From Bacillota bacterium (GTDB taxonomy: Bacteria > Bacillota > Desulfitobacteriia > Desulfitobacteriales > JAJXUE01): a DNA stretch of 12,480 nucleotides. The stretch covers positions 5,146 to 17,625 of the forward strand of contig JAJYNB010000157.1 in the NCBI GenBank assembly GCA_021786555.1. Reading direction: 5' to 3'. A program made the translations under genes and the position numbers. The notes under the pieces are model-generated. The model ran no database searches. It was not told the origin of the DNA and saw only the letters and a program-made list of their open reading frames with translations. The number at the start of each line of letters is the position of its first letter. Position 1 is the stretch's first letter. This document shows positions 6,044 to 12,222 of the stretch, in pieces.

Positions 6044-7157
6044 AGTCAACAACCCTCGCTTCGAAATTTGGTAAGGGCAGAGTCTTGATCAGTTTCCTGT
6101 GCTGCTTCACGTCGAAGTACATGGTCTTAATGGTTTTATCCAGCCCGTATTGCCAAACGGCCATCCCTGGAATTGGCTTTCCCTCGTCATTAGTTGGTAG
6201 ATGGCACGCCAGGTCATTCCCTAAGGCCATGTCAGAGGTAAAACGGTCTTTAACAAAGAAGCAAACTCGGCCCAGCATCAAGTGTTTGGTCTCCGTAAAG
6301 CTTTGGGACTTAAACAGCTTTGCACTGCTCCGCTGGGTGGCCCCGATGACAGAGAGTCCTGCATTCCGGCCAAGGAAGCAGATGCGGTGCAGCCATTCCT
6401 GGGCCTCTTCATCCTGGAAGTCTGCTAATTCATCGACCAGCACCACGATGTAGGGCATGCTCTCGGGGAAAGGGTACTCTTGGATTTTTACGGCCTCGTA
6501 TTTCTCCAGCTCGATCTGCCGCCGGTCCATCTCCTTGTTGAGCCTGGCTAACAGTTTTCTGGCCAGCACCTTGTCATTTACCACCAGGGCATGATCCCGG
6601 AGGTAGTTATGCTCTTGCTTGGCCGTGTTGATGATGATGGTGAAATAACCGGCTTTAATGCTTGACCAGGCCCATTGATGCATAAGGACGCTTTTCCCGG
6701 CTCCCGTGGCTCCCACAACCAAAATGTGATATATCCCGCCGGCCAGATCCTCCACAATCAGCCTTCCGCGGGCATCATAACCTACCGGCCAGGGGGCAAA
6801 CATTTTCTGATATTGCAGGGGTTCAAATTGATAAGGGATTTCTTTCGGGTGCTGGTAAGTGCAGACGTCCATATAAAGGGTGCGGCCCTTGTGCCTGATC
6901 TCAATTGTTCCCCCGGCCTGCTCCTCCAGGTGGTGGAGGCTTTCTTGTATGTCCTGGAAGCTGATTTTTGCCGGGAGGGTATAGACAAGGAAGCGCCCGT
7001 AGTCGGTTTTCTTACTTTCCACCAGCTTGGGAACCTGGCTATACTTGTTGACTAGGCCTAGGGCGTCAAAGGTGTTTTCGACTCGTCCGCGCACCGTAAA
7101 GTCGTTGGCCCAGTGCCGGACCACTTCGCCAAAGTGGGGCTTTTTATTAGCCCTCAA
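6006..7157 (-). CDS. FtsK/SpoIIIE-type DNA translocase ATPase
   Basis: A 383-residue AAA+-like motor of the FtsK/SpoIIIE fold, expected to pump DNA. The Walker A GATGAGKS is at 149-156, a Walker B IVVLVDELADF at 237-247, and the typical GRNAGLSVIGATQR sensor stretch at 263-276. Unlike chromosomal FtsK (800 or more residues) it lacks N-terminal membrane helices and a C-terminal gamma domain. This small form is typical of mobile elements. The start is TTG at 7157, 10 bases after GGGAGG; it overlaps the preceding stop by four bases (TTGA). The next gene is replication-relaxation-like, a pair often seen on plasmids, integrative elements and some temperate phages. The role here (transfer, partition or packaging) cannot be told from sequence. 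Confidence 0.9.
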   Translation of the reverse strand: MRANKKPHFGEVVRHWANDFTVRGRVENTFDALGLVNKYSQVPKLVESKKTDYGRFLVYTLPAKISFQDIQESLHHLEEQAGGTIEIRHKGRTLYMDVCTYQHPKEIPYQFEPLQYQKMFAPWPVGYDARGRLIVEDLAGGIYHILVVGATGAGKSVLMHQWAWSSIKAGYFTIIINTAKQEHNYLRDHALVVNDKVLARKLLARLNKEMDRRQIELEKYEAVKIQEYPFPESMPYIVVLVDELADFQDEEAQEWLHRICFLGRNAGLSVIGATQRSSAKLFKSQSFTETKHLMLGRVCFFVKDRFTSDMALGNDLACHLPTNDEGKPIPGMAVWQYGLDKTIKTMYFDVKQHRKLIKTLPLPNFEARVVDYEPPQHILLPPR

Positions 7158-7366
7158 TCAGATATCACCTCCCAGTCAAAAAGTTCGGCATGCTGACAAA
7201 GGTAATAGGTGCTGCAGCTGGTGTTGTCGCAATCCATTACGCCGAATTCTTCACAGGGAATATCAAGGAAAACCCTAAGGCGCCCAATGATAAACCCGAT
7301 CAGCTGCTCTTTAGTCATGGATTCAATTTGTTCGAGCGACGGACCGCTGGGTAGCTTTAACGACAC
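7154..7366 (-). CDS. Small Cys-containing protein (70 aa), unknown
   Basis: The GTG at 7366 lies 9 bases after GGAGG. The N-terminal half is helical (PSLEQIESMTKEQLIGFI); the C-terminal half has Cys38, Cys46, Cys51 and Cys57, spaced C-x7-C-x4-C-x5-C, which might bind zinc or form disulfides. The stop overlaps the translocase start by four bases. It also overlaps the upstream 58-aa ORF by 44 bases in another frame. The family is not recognised; it may be an accessory factor of the translocase given the coupling. Confidence 0.6.
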   Translation of the reverse strand: MSLKLPSGPSLEQIESMTKEQLIGFIIGRLRVFLDIPCEEFGVMDCDNTSCSTYYLCQHAELFDWEVISD

Positions 7367-7499
7367 TCAAATACACCTCCGCATCTTTTATTCCAGCCTG
7401 CTTTTTCTGCATTTCTAAACAGGTTTGAAAGAGCGCCGGGTCTCGATTGCACTGCTTGGTAATTTGGCAGGTCCTGCAGTCCACTTGCCAGGCTTGCAT
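7323..7499 (-). CDS. Small Cys-rich protein (58 aa), unknown
   Basis: The ATG at 7499 follows a strong GGGGGAGGTG site (GGAGG spaced by 7). The protein begins MQAWQVDCRTCQ and has Cys8, Cys11, Cys17 and Cys27 (C-x2-C-x5-C-x9-C), a pattern that could hold a zinc or other metal centre, then a basic, helical tail. The 3' part overlaps the next gene by 44 bases. It is the first gene after the terminator hairpin at 7516-7542. Support comes from the ribosome site and the Cys pattern; no homologue was recognised. Confidence 0.6.
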   Translation of the reverse strand: MQAWQVDCRTCQITKQCNRDPALFQTCLEMQKKQAGIKDAEVYLSVVKATQRSVARTN

Positions 7500-7515
7500 C
7501 TTTACACCTCCCCCG

Positions 7516-7542
7516 AAAGAAAAACCCCGCGCTATCGCAGGG
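7516..7542 (-). terminator. Terminator or attenuator with a stop codon in its loop
   Basis: On the minus strand CCCTGCG (7542-7536) pairs with CGCGGGG (7531-7525) around ATAG, one wobble, followed by TTTTTCTTT. The TAG in the loop is the stop of the 32-codon ORF, and the last codons of that ORF form the 5' arm. The next ribosome site begins about five bases past the T-run, leaving no room for a promoter, so downstream genes seem to need read-through. Confidence 0.75.
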
Positions 7543-7630
7543 TGAAAGCCGTAACGGCAGCAGTTTGCCAGATCAGATATGCTTTAATCAGGATTACACC
7601 TATTACGGCTAGGAAAATGAACTTTTTCAT
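7532..7630 (-). CDS. 32-aa hydrophobic small protein or leader peptide
   Basis: The ATG at 7630 follows GAGGTG with 6-base spacing. The product starts MKKFIFLAVIGVILIKAY and has one membrane helix (about 4-20) and a short tail with Thr and a final Arg. The stop codon lies in the loop of the terminator at 7516-7542. It may be a real small membrane protein of the element, or a leader whose translation controls that hairpin; both can hold. No homologue was recognised. Confidence 0.5.
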   Translation of the reverse strand: MKKFIFLAVIGVILIKAYLIWQTAAVTAFTLR

Positions 7631-7661
7631 AATGTCACCTCGCCTTCATGCATAGTCGGGT

Positions 7662-7690
7662 ATAGTAAATGTATTCCGCCACCTTCTAAA
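7662..7690 (-). promoter_or_regulatory. Possible promoter for the leader ORF and translocase operon
   Basis: On the minus strand TTTAGA (7690-7685) and TACTAT (7667-7662) are separated by 17 bases, each four of six to consensus. It lies between the regulator's terminator and the 32-codon ORF. Confidence 0.3.
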
Positions 7691-7734
7691 CTTGCTTATC
7701 CATGCGCTTTTTGTCGGCAGGTAAATAATAGAAA

Positions 7735-7761
7735 GGCCCTGAAGGTTAATCCTCCAGGGCC
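7735..7761 (-). terminator. Terminator overlapping the 3' end of the XRE regulator gene
   Basis: On the minus strand an 11-bp stem, GGCCCTGGAGG (7761-7751) with CCTTCAGGGCC (7745-7735), has one wobble and the loop ATTAA. A T-rich stretch, TTTCTATTATTT, follows. The regulator's TAA stop (7748-7746) is in the loop. Confidence 0.7.
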
Positions 7762-7949
7762 ACAATTTCTTCAACCGGCTTATTAAGTTTCTTGGCTATT
7801 CGCAGCACAGTTTCCAGGGACGGCTGCGCTCTTTGCTGCTCGAACCGGTTATATTGTTGACGGCCGATTCCCAGTAGGGCGGCCATCTCTTCCTGGGTAT
7901 CTATCTCAAGTTCATGCCTGATTTTCTTCAACCGATTCCGCACCGTCAT
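7746..7949 (-). CDS. XRE-family helix-turn-helix regulator
   Basis: A 67-residue protein consisting almost wholly of one XRE/Cro-CI type domain (about 4-62): RLKKIRHELEIDTQEEMAAL, the recognition helix region GIGRQQYNRFEQ, then PSLETVLRIAKKLNKPVEEI. The ATG at 7949 follows GAGGTGG; the longer upstream frame has no ribosome site. It is likely a DNA-binding repressor of the element, possibly acting on the CTGCAA boxes at 7994-8022 in front of it (inference). Its stop codon lies within the loop of its own terminator. It is the outermost gene of the minus-strand arm. Confidence 0.88.
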   Translation of the reverse strand: MTVRNRLKKIRHELEIDTQEEMAALLGIGRQQYNRFEQQRAQPSLETVLRIAKKLNKPVEEIVALED

Positions 7950-7993
7950 AGAACCACCTCGGTAAGGTGTTTCTATGTCCTGGTAAAATATCC

Positions 7994-8022
7994 CTGCAAG
8001 CTGACTGCAATTTTGACTGCAA
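7994..8022. promoter_or_regulatory. Three CTGCAA boxes upstream of the XRE regulator (operator candidate)
   Basis: CTGCAA at 7994-7999, 8005-8010 and 8017-8022 are 11 and 12 bases apart; the last two extend to TGACTGCAA. One helical-turn phasing directly upstream of a regulator gene fits autoregulation. TTGACT at 8013-8018 could also be a plus-strand -35, but no good -10 follows at normal spacing. Confidence 0.5.
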
Positions 8023-8159
8023 CGAGGCGGAAAAACGAAGAGAATAGTGGAGGTGGTTAAACTTACCAAAAACCACAAGACCGCATGGGACAAGGCTCCA
8101 GACGATTAGGGAAGACCAGAAAAGATTGCTCTCGCGGAATCATCTGTTCCAGGGTAAAT

Positions 8160-8181
8160 CGGGCCAAGGGGGCCCGTTTTT
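8160..8181 (+). terminator. Rho-independent terminator of a short plus-strand transcript
   Basis: CGGGCC (8160-8165) pairs perfectly with GGCCCG (8171-8176), loop AAGGG, followed by TTTTT then ATTTT. No convincing gene lies upstream on the plus strand: an 18-codon frame ends at 8108. It may end a small RNA or the remnant of a gene cut by the element. Confidence 0.75.
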
Positions 8182-8330
8182 ATTTTGTAATCACCCCAAA
8201 AGGGTTTGGAGGATACTCATGTCATCAAGGCCATGACGGAGAGGGAAATGACCGTCGACGATGTGTTAACTGACAGGAGATTAGGTAAGCTGGACTGTTT
8301 ACAAAATTTTTAATTTGTTTTAAGACATTC
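8182..8330. other. Transition zone between mobile element and chromosome, no clear gene
   Basis: Between the terminator at 8160-8181 and the hairpins before the sigma-54 activator gene there is no supported gene. A short plus-strand frame from ATG 8233 to the stop at 8312 has no ribosome site at a usable distance. The only GGAGG (8208-8212) serves ATG 8219, which stops after five codons. The element's right end probably lies between about 7950 and 8330, but no tRNA or att-type direct repeat can be seen from this side alone. Confidence 0.4.
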
Positions 8331-8393
8331 TTAATAGTAATTGATTACACTGTTCTTGCAACCAACACTTTTCACTTCATCCTCCTTTTTCAT
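8331..8393 (-). CDS. Doubtful 20-codon ORF
   Basis: On the minus strand the frame opens at ATG 8393 and, in the same frame, at GTG 8375 placed 5 bases after GGAGG (8385-8381). The GTG form would give a 14-residue peptide with one Cys, ending NSVINYY. It lies downstream of the sigma-54 activator gene. It could be a small peptide or chance. Confidence 0.15.
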   Translation of the reverse strand: MKKEDEVKSVGCKNSVINYY

Positions 8394-8395
8394 AG

Positions 8396-8444
8396 GCTGT
8401 GATTATACAGCCCGATGCACCGCCTTTAATAAGGTGGTGCTTTT
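8396..8444 (+). terminator. Two adjacent hairpins, the second with a T-run
   Basis: GCACCGCCTT (8417-8426) pairs with AAGGTGGTGC (8431-8440), one wobble, loop TAAT, followed by TTTT. It is preceded by a smaller inverted repeat, GGCTGT...ACAGCC, near 8395-8412. On the minus strand the larger stem has an A-C mismatch and no T-run, so it is a weaker terminator for the activator gene that ends at 8466. Confidence 0.5.
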
Positions 8445-8465
8445 CTATGCCAGCAATTCAACAAA

Positions 8466-9878
8466 TCATTGCATTTTTGCCAGAAGGTCCGCACGTTTAA
8501 TTCCGTACTTTTTGGATTTGCGCAGGAGGGTGGACAAGTCGATGCCCAAACCCTCTGCAACGGCTGCCAGGGGGGCGCGCTGTTGCAAGGCCAGTTCGAG
8601 GAGCTGCCGTTCCGTTTCTGCTACTGCGGTTTTTAAGGGGATAATCTGCCTGTCCGGGGCGGCTGCCCGGGGTGCCGAATTCTGCAGTTGGGAGCGCATC
8701 TTTTCGGGCAGGTCATCGAGGGTGATGGTGCCATCCTGATCCAGTACAACCAGACGCTCGATGGTGTTTTCCAACTCCCGCACATTGCCTGGCCAGGCAT
8801 ATTCGAGAAAACAGTCCATGACCTCGGGGGCTATTTTGGTTCGCCGGTTATATTTTTTGCAGGCCTTATCCAAAAAGGAGACGGTGAGCACCAGGATATC
8901 TTCTTTCCTCTCCCGCAGGGGCAGGATGGTCAGCGGCACAACATTGAGGCGGTAATATAAATCAGAGCGGAAACTGCCCTCGGCTACCATCTGCTCCAGA
9001 TTGCGATTGGTGGCGCAGAGAATCCGCACGTCTATGGGGAAGGGTTTGGTGCCCCCCACGTGCAGGATCCGCCTGTCCTGGAGCACGTTTAACAGCTTGA
9101 CCTGCAGGGATACGGGCATCTCGCCAATCTCGTCCAGGAAAAGAGTGCCATGGTTTGCCAGTTCAAACAGACCCAGCTTGCCCTCCTGCCTGGCGCCGGT
9201 AAAAGCGCCCCGTTCGTAGCCAAAGAGTTCTGATTCAAGCAAGGCTGCGGGGATGGCCCCGCAATCAACTTTGATAAAGGGTTGAGAGGAACGGTGGCTT
9301 TGGGTGTGAATGAGGTCGGCGATCATTCCTTTGCCGACCCCGGATTCGCCGTAAATCATGACAGTAACGTCAGAATCAGACACCCGCTGAATCAGGTCCA
9401 GGACACGCTGCATCTTGGCATCCCGGATAATGAAACCGTCGGATGATATATTAAGGGGGGCATTAAAGCTTTTGAGGGTTTTCATATATTGCTGGGCCAG
9501 GCCCTTGGACTTTTTTAGCTCGTCTTTAAGGGCGTTCAACTCGGTGAGGTCTTTGACTATGGCTACCACCGAAATCAGTCGGCCGTTTGTGTCAAAAACC
9601 GGGTTGCCAGTGACCAAGGCTTCACAGCCGGAAGGATATTTGATTACTTTGGATACATGGCGCCGTGTGGCAATGGTTTCTACAGTCACCGCTTCAGAGA
9701 TTAGGTTATGGTCCAGCAGGTAGCTGACGTGCTTACCTACCAAATCAATATTAATACCTGTCAAACGTTTAAAGGCATAATTACAGGCAATGCAAGTGCC
9801 GTTGGCGTCGCTCATATAGACGCCGTCGGTAATCGACTCTATAACCGCCTTAAGTTTGGTCTCTAAATGCGAACCCAT
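8466..9878 (-). CDS. PAS-AAA+-HTH sigma-54-dependent transcriptional activator
   Basis: About 470 residues from ATG 9878, preceded by GGAGG with 11-base spacing. Upstream in-frame starts at 9947 (ATG) and 9980 (TTG, up to 504 aa) lack good sites but cannot be excluded. Residues about 6-116 form a PAS sensor domain (SITDGVYMSDANG start). The AAA+ domain has Walker A GESGVGKG (177-184), the sigma-54 contact loop GAFTGA (224-229), Walker B FLDEIGE (247-253) and WPGNVREL (362-369). The C-terminal TyrR/Fis-like helix-turn-helix is near 437-465. It would open sigma-54 promoters in response to a PAS signal. No TGGCAC-N5-TTGC site was found in the window, so its targets lie elsewhere. It is divergent from yicC. 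Confidence 0.92.
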   Translation of the reverse strand: MGSHLETKLKAVIESITDGVYMSDANGTCIACNYAFKRLTGINIDLVGKHVSYLLDHNLISEAVTVETIATRRHVSKVIKYPSGCEALVTGNPVFDTNGRLISVVAIVKDLTELNALKDELKKSKGLAQQYMKTLKSFNAPLNISSDGFIIRDAKMQRVLDLIQRVSDSDVTVMIYGESGVGKGMIADLIHTQSHRSSQPFIKVDCGAIPAALLESELFGYERGAFTGARQEGKLGLFELANHGTLFLDEIGEMPVSLQVKLLNVLQDRRILHVGGTKPFPIDVRILCATNRNLEQMVAEGSFRSDLYYRLNVVPLTILPLRERKEDILVLTVSFLDKACKKYNRRTKIAPEVMDCFLEYAWPGNVRELENTIERLVVLDQDGTITLDDLPEKMRSQLQNSAPRAAAPDRQIIPLKTAVAETERQLLELALQQRAPLAAVAEGLGIDLSTLLRKSKKYGIKRADLLAKMQ

Positions 9879-9966
9879 AGAAACGAATTCCTCCTGTCTC
9901 ACAAGGTCCAACTGTTTTGAGGTATTGACGCTGATTACTGTCTCCATAACATTTACGCTTGGTGCA

Positions 9967-9978
9967 GAGAAATTTCTC
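9967..9978. promoter_or_regulatory. 12-bp perfect palindrome in the activator leader
   Basis: GAGAAATTTCTC is a perfect palindrome just upstream of the chosen start of the sigma-54 activator gene. It is next to a tandem duplication of TATTCTTAAT at 9981-10000. It could be an operator for autoregulation. Confidence 0.35.
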
Positions 9979-10040
9979 AATATTCTTAATTATTCTTAAT
10001 CATGTAATTCTCCTCGAAAATTAGAATACCTTCTGGCAGG

Positions 10041-10070
10041 ATAATAGATTTTTGGCTCTCTTAGCTTCAA
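10041..10070 (-). promoter_or_regulatory. Candidate sigma-A promoter for the activator gene
   Basis: On the minus strand TTGAAG (10070-10065) and TATTAT (10046-10041) are 18 bases apart, four and five of six to consensus. The transcript would carry a leader of about 160 bases, including GAGGAG followed by a 5-codon ORF (ATG at 10003). Confidence 0.4.
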
Positions 10071-10118
10071 TGCCAGGTTAGACGGATATGAGCAGGATTC
10101 TCGAGAAAATGGGCGAAC

Positions 10119-10148
10119 TGATTAATTGATTTGAGAAAAGCGTATAAT
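10119..10148 (+). promoter_or_regulatory. Candidate promoter for the yicC operon
   Basis: A perfect TATAAT at 10143-10148 has a poor -35 (TGATTA at 10119-10124, 18-base spacer). It lies 45 bases before the yicC start; no gene occupies this intergenic part. Confidence 0.45.
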
Positions 10149-10192
10149 AGCAGCAAATCTCACATCAATTCAGGCTATGAGGAGGTTTTTCG

Positions 10193-11071
10193 TTGGTTAG
10201 CAGTATGACCGGCTATGGCCGCGGCGAGGCCGAAGGCGAGGGAAAACAGCTTACAGTGGAACTCAAAGCGGTCAATCACCGTTTTCTGGAAACAGTAATC
10301 AGGCTGCCGCGCCAGTACAGCCCGCTGGAAGAGAGAATCAAACGCTTAATCCAGGAGCAGGTGTCCAGAGGTCGGATTGAGGTATATCTAAATTTTAAGG
10401 AAACGGGAGAAATAAAAAGATTTATCAAGGTTGACAAAGATATAGCGGTGGCTTATGATAAAGCACTAGAGGATTTAGCGAAAACTCTTAGAGCTTCCTA
10501 TTCCAGCGATGTTTACCGCTTGATCAGCCTGCCGGAAGTGGTCAGCGTGGAAGAAAGGGAAGAAGATTTGGATGCCCTTTGGGGTGTTTGTTCCCGGGCA
10601 TTGGAGCAGGCCCTGGCGGCTTTTGTGAAGATGCGTAAGCAGGAGGGCGAGCGGCTGCGGGAGGATCTGATACATAGATTAGACAGAATTGCACAATGTA
10701 TTAAAGAAATAGAAGTAAGGCAGCCATTAGTGGTCCAGGACTACCAGGAAAAGCTCAGGCAGCGGATAAGCGAACTTTTGCATGAAGTGCCACTGGATGA
10801 AAACCGGCTGGCTAACGAGGCGGCCGTCTTCGCAGACCGGATCAGCATTACCGAGGAGCTGGTACGGCTTGCCAGCCACCTGGCCCAGTTTAAGGCATCC
10901 TTGAACCTGCCGGAACCTGTGGGCCGCAAACTGGATTTTCTTACGCAGGAACTAAACCGGGAAATCAACACTGTGGGTTCTAAAGCCAATGATTTCGAGA
11001 TTGGCAGGACAGTGGTTGAGGTTAAGAGCGAGATTGAAAAGATCAGGGAACAGGTGCAAAATTTGGAGTAA
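10193..11071 (+). CDS. yicC: YicC family protein (endoribonuclease-related)
   Basis: A 292-residue protein of normal family length. The N-terminal signature SMTGYGR, then VELKAVNHRFLE and RGRIEVYLN, and the C-terminal DUF1732 block with LNREINTVGSKAND are all present. Members have been linked to stress responses and RNA cleavage; the exact substrate in Firmicutes is not settled. The start is TTG at 10193, 7 bases after GGAGG; the ATG at 10205 is inside the conserved block. It heads the yicC-remA-gmk-rpoZ-coaBC run, with a 27-base gap to the next gene. Confidence 0.95.
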   Translation: MVSSMTGYGRGEAEGEGKQLTVELKAVNHRFLETVIRLPRQYSPLEERIKRLIQEQVSRGRIEVYLNFKETGEIKRFIKVDKDIAVAYDKALEDLAKTLRASYSSDVYRLISLPEVVSVEEREEDLDALWGVCSRALEQALAAFVKMRKQEGERLREDLIHRLDRIAQCIKEIEVRQPLVVQDYQEKLRQRISELLHEVPLDENRLANEAAVFADRISITEELVRLASHLAQFKASLNLPEPVGRKLDFLTQELNREINTVGSKANDFEIGRTVVEVKSEIEKIREQVQNLE

Positions 11072-11098
11072 CCTTTCCCTAGGGAGGGCATATATTAA

Positions 11099-11374
11099 AT
11101 GGAAATTAAACTCATCAATATTGGTTTCGGCAACATTGTTTCGGCAAATCGCATTGTTGCTATCGTGTCGCCGGAATCGGCGCCAATCAAGCGCATTATT
11201 CAGGAAGCCAGGGACAGCGGCATGCTGATTGACGCCACGTACGGCAGAAGGACCCGGGCTGTGGTGATTTGCGACAGCCATCATGTCATCCTGTCCGCCG
11301 TCCAGCCCGAGACAGTGGCACACCGCCTGTCCACCAAGGACAGCAGCACCCATGCCGAAGATCCTGCAGATTAA
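11099..11374 (+). CDS. remA: RemA/DUF370 family DNA-binding regulator
   Basis: A 91-residue protein matching RemA-type DUF370: start MEIKLINIGFGNIVSANRI, then SAPIKRIIQEAR, and ATYGRRTRAVVICDS. In Bacillus subtilis RemA activates matrix and osmoprotection genes by binding DNA as a ring-like oligomer; in other clostridia its targets may differ. The ATG at 11099 follows GGGAGG at 11082-11087 with a somewhat long spacer of about 11. The polar C-terminal tail (from about 80) is beyond the conserved core. Its position between yicC and gmk is conserved in Firmicutes. Confidence 0.93.
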   Translation: MEIKLINIGFGNIVSANRIVAIVSPESAPIKRIIQEARDSGMLIDATYGRRTRAVVICDSHHVILSAVQPETVAHRLSTKDSSTHAEDPAD

Positions 11375-11386
11375 GGTACGGGGACG

Positions 11387-11983
11387 ATGGAGGAGAACAA
11401 ACAGGGACTGTTGATAGTCCTCTCCGGCCCTTCCGGGGCGGGCAAGGGGACTTTGTGTAAGGAATTGACGCGCACTCTGCCTAATCTGCAATATTCGGTA
11501 TCCGCCACAACGCGGGATCCGCGTCCGGGAGAAACTGAGGGCAAAGACTATTATTTTGTCAGCAGGGAAAGGTTTTCCGAGCTGATCAGGCAGAACCAAC
11601 TACTGGAGCATGCTGAATTCTGCGGCAGTTTTTACGGAACGCCTCAGGCGGCTGTGGAGCAGGCGGTGAACCAAGGTAAAGATGTTATCCTGGAAATTGA
11701 GATTCGGGGTGCGGAACAAATCAGGCAAAAGTTTCCCCAGGGGGTATTTATCTTCATTGTCCCGCCATCCCTTGAGGAACTCAAGGCCAGGATCAAAAAA
11801 CGGGGCACAGAGACCGAGGACAAAATCCGGCAGCGGCTGGATAAGGCGACCGACGAGCTGCACTACGTTTCTGAGTATGACTATGTGGTAGTGAATGACC
11901 AGGTGCAAACAGCGGTGGAAAAACTTAAAGCGATTATCACGGCGGAGAAGTGCAAGGTTAAGCGCCGTTCGGTTGAATTTTGA
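11387..11983 (+). CDS. gmk: Guanylate kinase
   Basis: A 198-residue cytosolic enzyme converting GMP and ATP to GDP and ADP. The P-loop GPSGAGKG is at residues 14-21. The GMP-binding block SATTRDPRPGETEGKDYYF is at about 39-57, with Arg43 and Arg46. It continues with GSFYGTP, VILEIEIRGAEQIR, and the lid/adenine region RIKKRGTE, then the C-terminal YDYVVVND. The ATG at 11387 has only a weak GGGG site 4-7 bases upstream and follows remA by 12 bases, so it may depend on coupling. All key motifs are intact. Confidence 0.97.
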   Translation: MEENKQGLLIVLSGPSGAGKGTLCKELTRTLPNLQYSVSATTRDPRPGETEGKDYYFVSRERFSELIRQNQLLEHAEFCGSFYGTPQAAVEQAVNQGKDVILEIEIRGAEQIRQKFPQGVFIFIVPPSLEELKARIKKRGTETEDKIRQRLDKATDELHYVSEYDYVVVNDQVQTAVEKLKAIITAEKCKVKRRSVEF

Positions 11984-12018
11984 AATTCCTGCGGTGGCGT
12001 CTAAGAAGGAGGTATGAG

Positions 12019-12222
12019 ATGAAACAGCCGTCCCTTGATATATTGATGCAAAAAGTGGATAGTAAGTATACCCTGGTGGTCGCTGCTGCCAAACGGGCCA
12101 GGATGATTACAGAAAATCAGCCCAATGCGGGCCCCAAGGGGCAAAAGCCTGTGACCCAGGCGCTGAATGAAATTGCCAATGGTAGGGTCAAATACGCCCG
12201 TACCAAGGCGGGCATTAAGTAA
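12019..12222 (+). CDS. rpoZ: RNA polymerase omega subunit
   Basis: A 67-residue omega subunit, which helps assemble beta-prime into RNA polymerase. The core is recognisable: SKYTLVVAAAKRAR near residues 15-28 and KPVTQALNEIANGRVKY near 43-59. The ATG at 12019 lies 6 bases after AAGGAGG; an in-frame start at 11980 would add 13 Arg-rich codons overlapping gmk and is rejected. The out-of-frame ATG at 12014 is also ignored. It is followed immediately by coaBC with no intergenic base. Confidence 0.95.
   Translation: MKQPSLDILMQKVDSKYTLVVAAAKRARMITENQPNAGPKGQKPVTQALNEIANGRVKYARTKAGIK

Noticed and set aside
7635..7682. 15-codon minus-strand frame whose stop overlaps the ribosome site of the 32-codon ORF
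   Set aside because: No separate ribosome site for its GTG and very short; mentioned only because its position would allow coupling.
8085..8273. 62-codon plus-strand ORF
   Set aside because: It reads straight through the strong terminator at 8160-8181 and lacks a ribosome site at a usable distance.
7950..8465. tRNA gene or att site at the element boundary
   Set aside because: No cloverleaf arms or GGTTCGAATCC-like loop were seen, and only one end of the element is in the window, so a direct repeat cannot be identified.
9961..10192. Sigma-54 promoter near the activator gene
   Set aside because: No TGGCAC-N5-TTGC-like element was found on either strand of the intergenic region; sigma-A-like boxes fit better.
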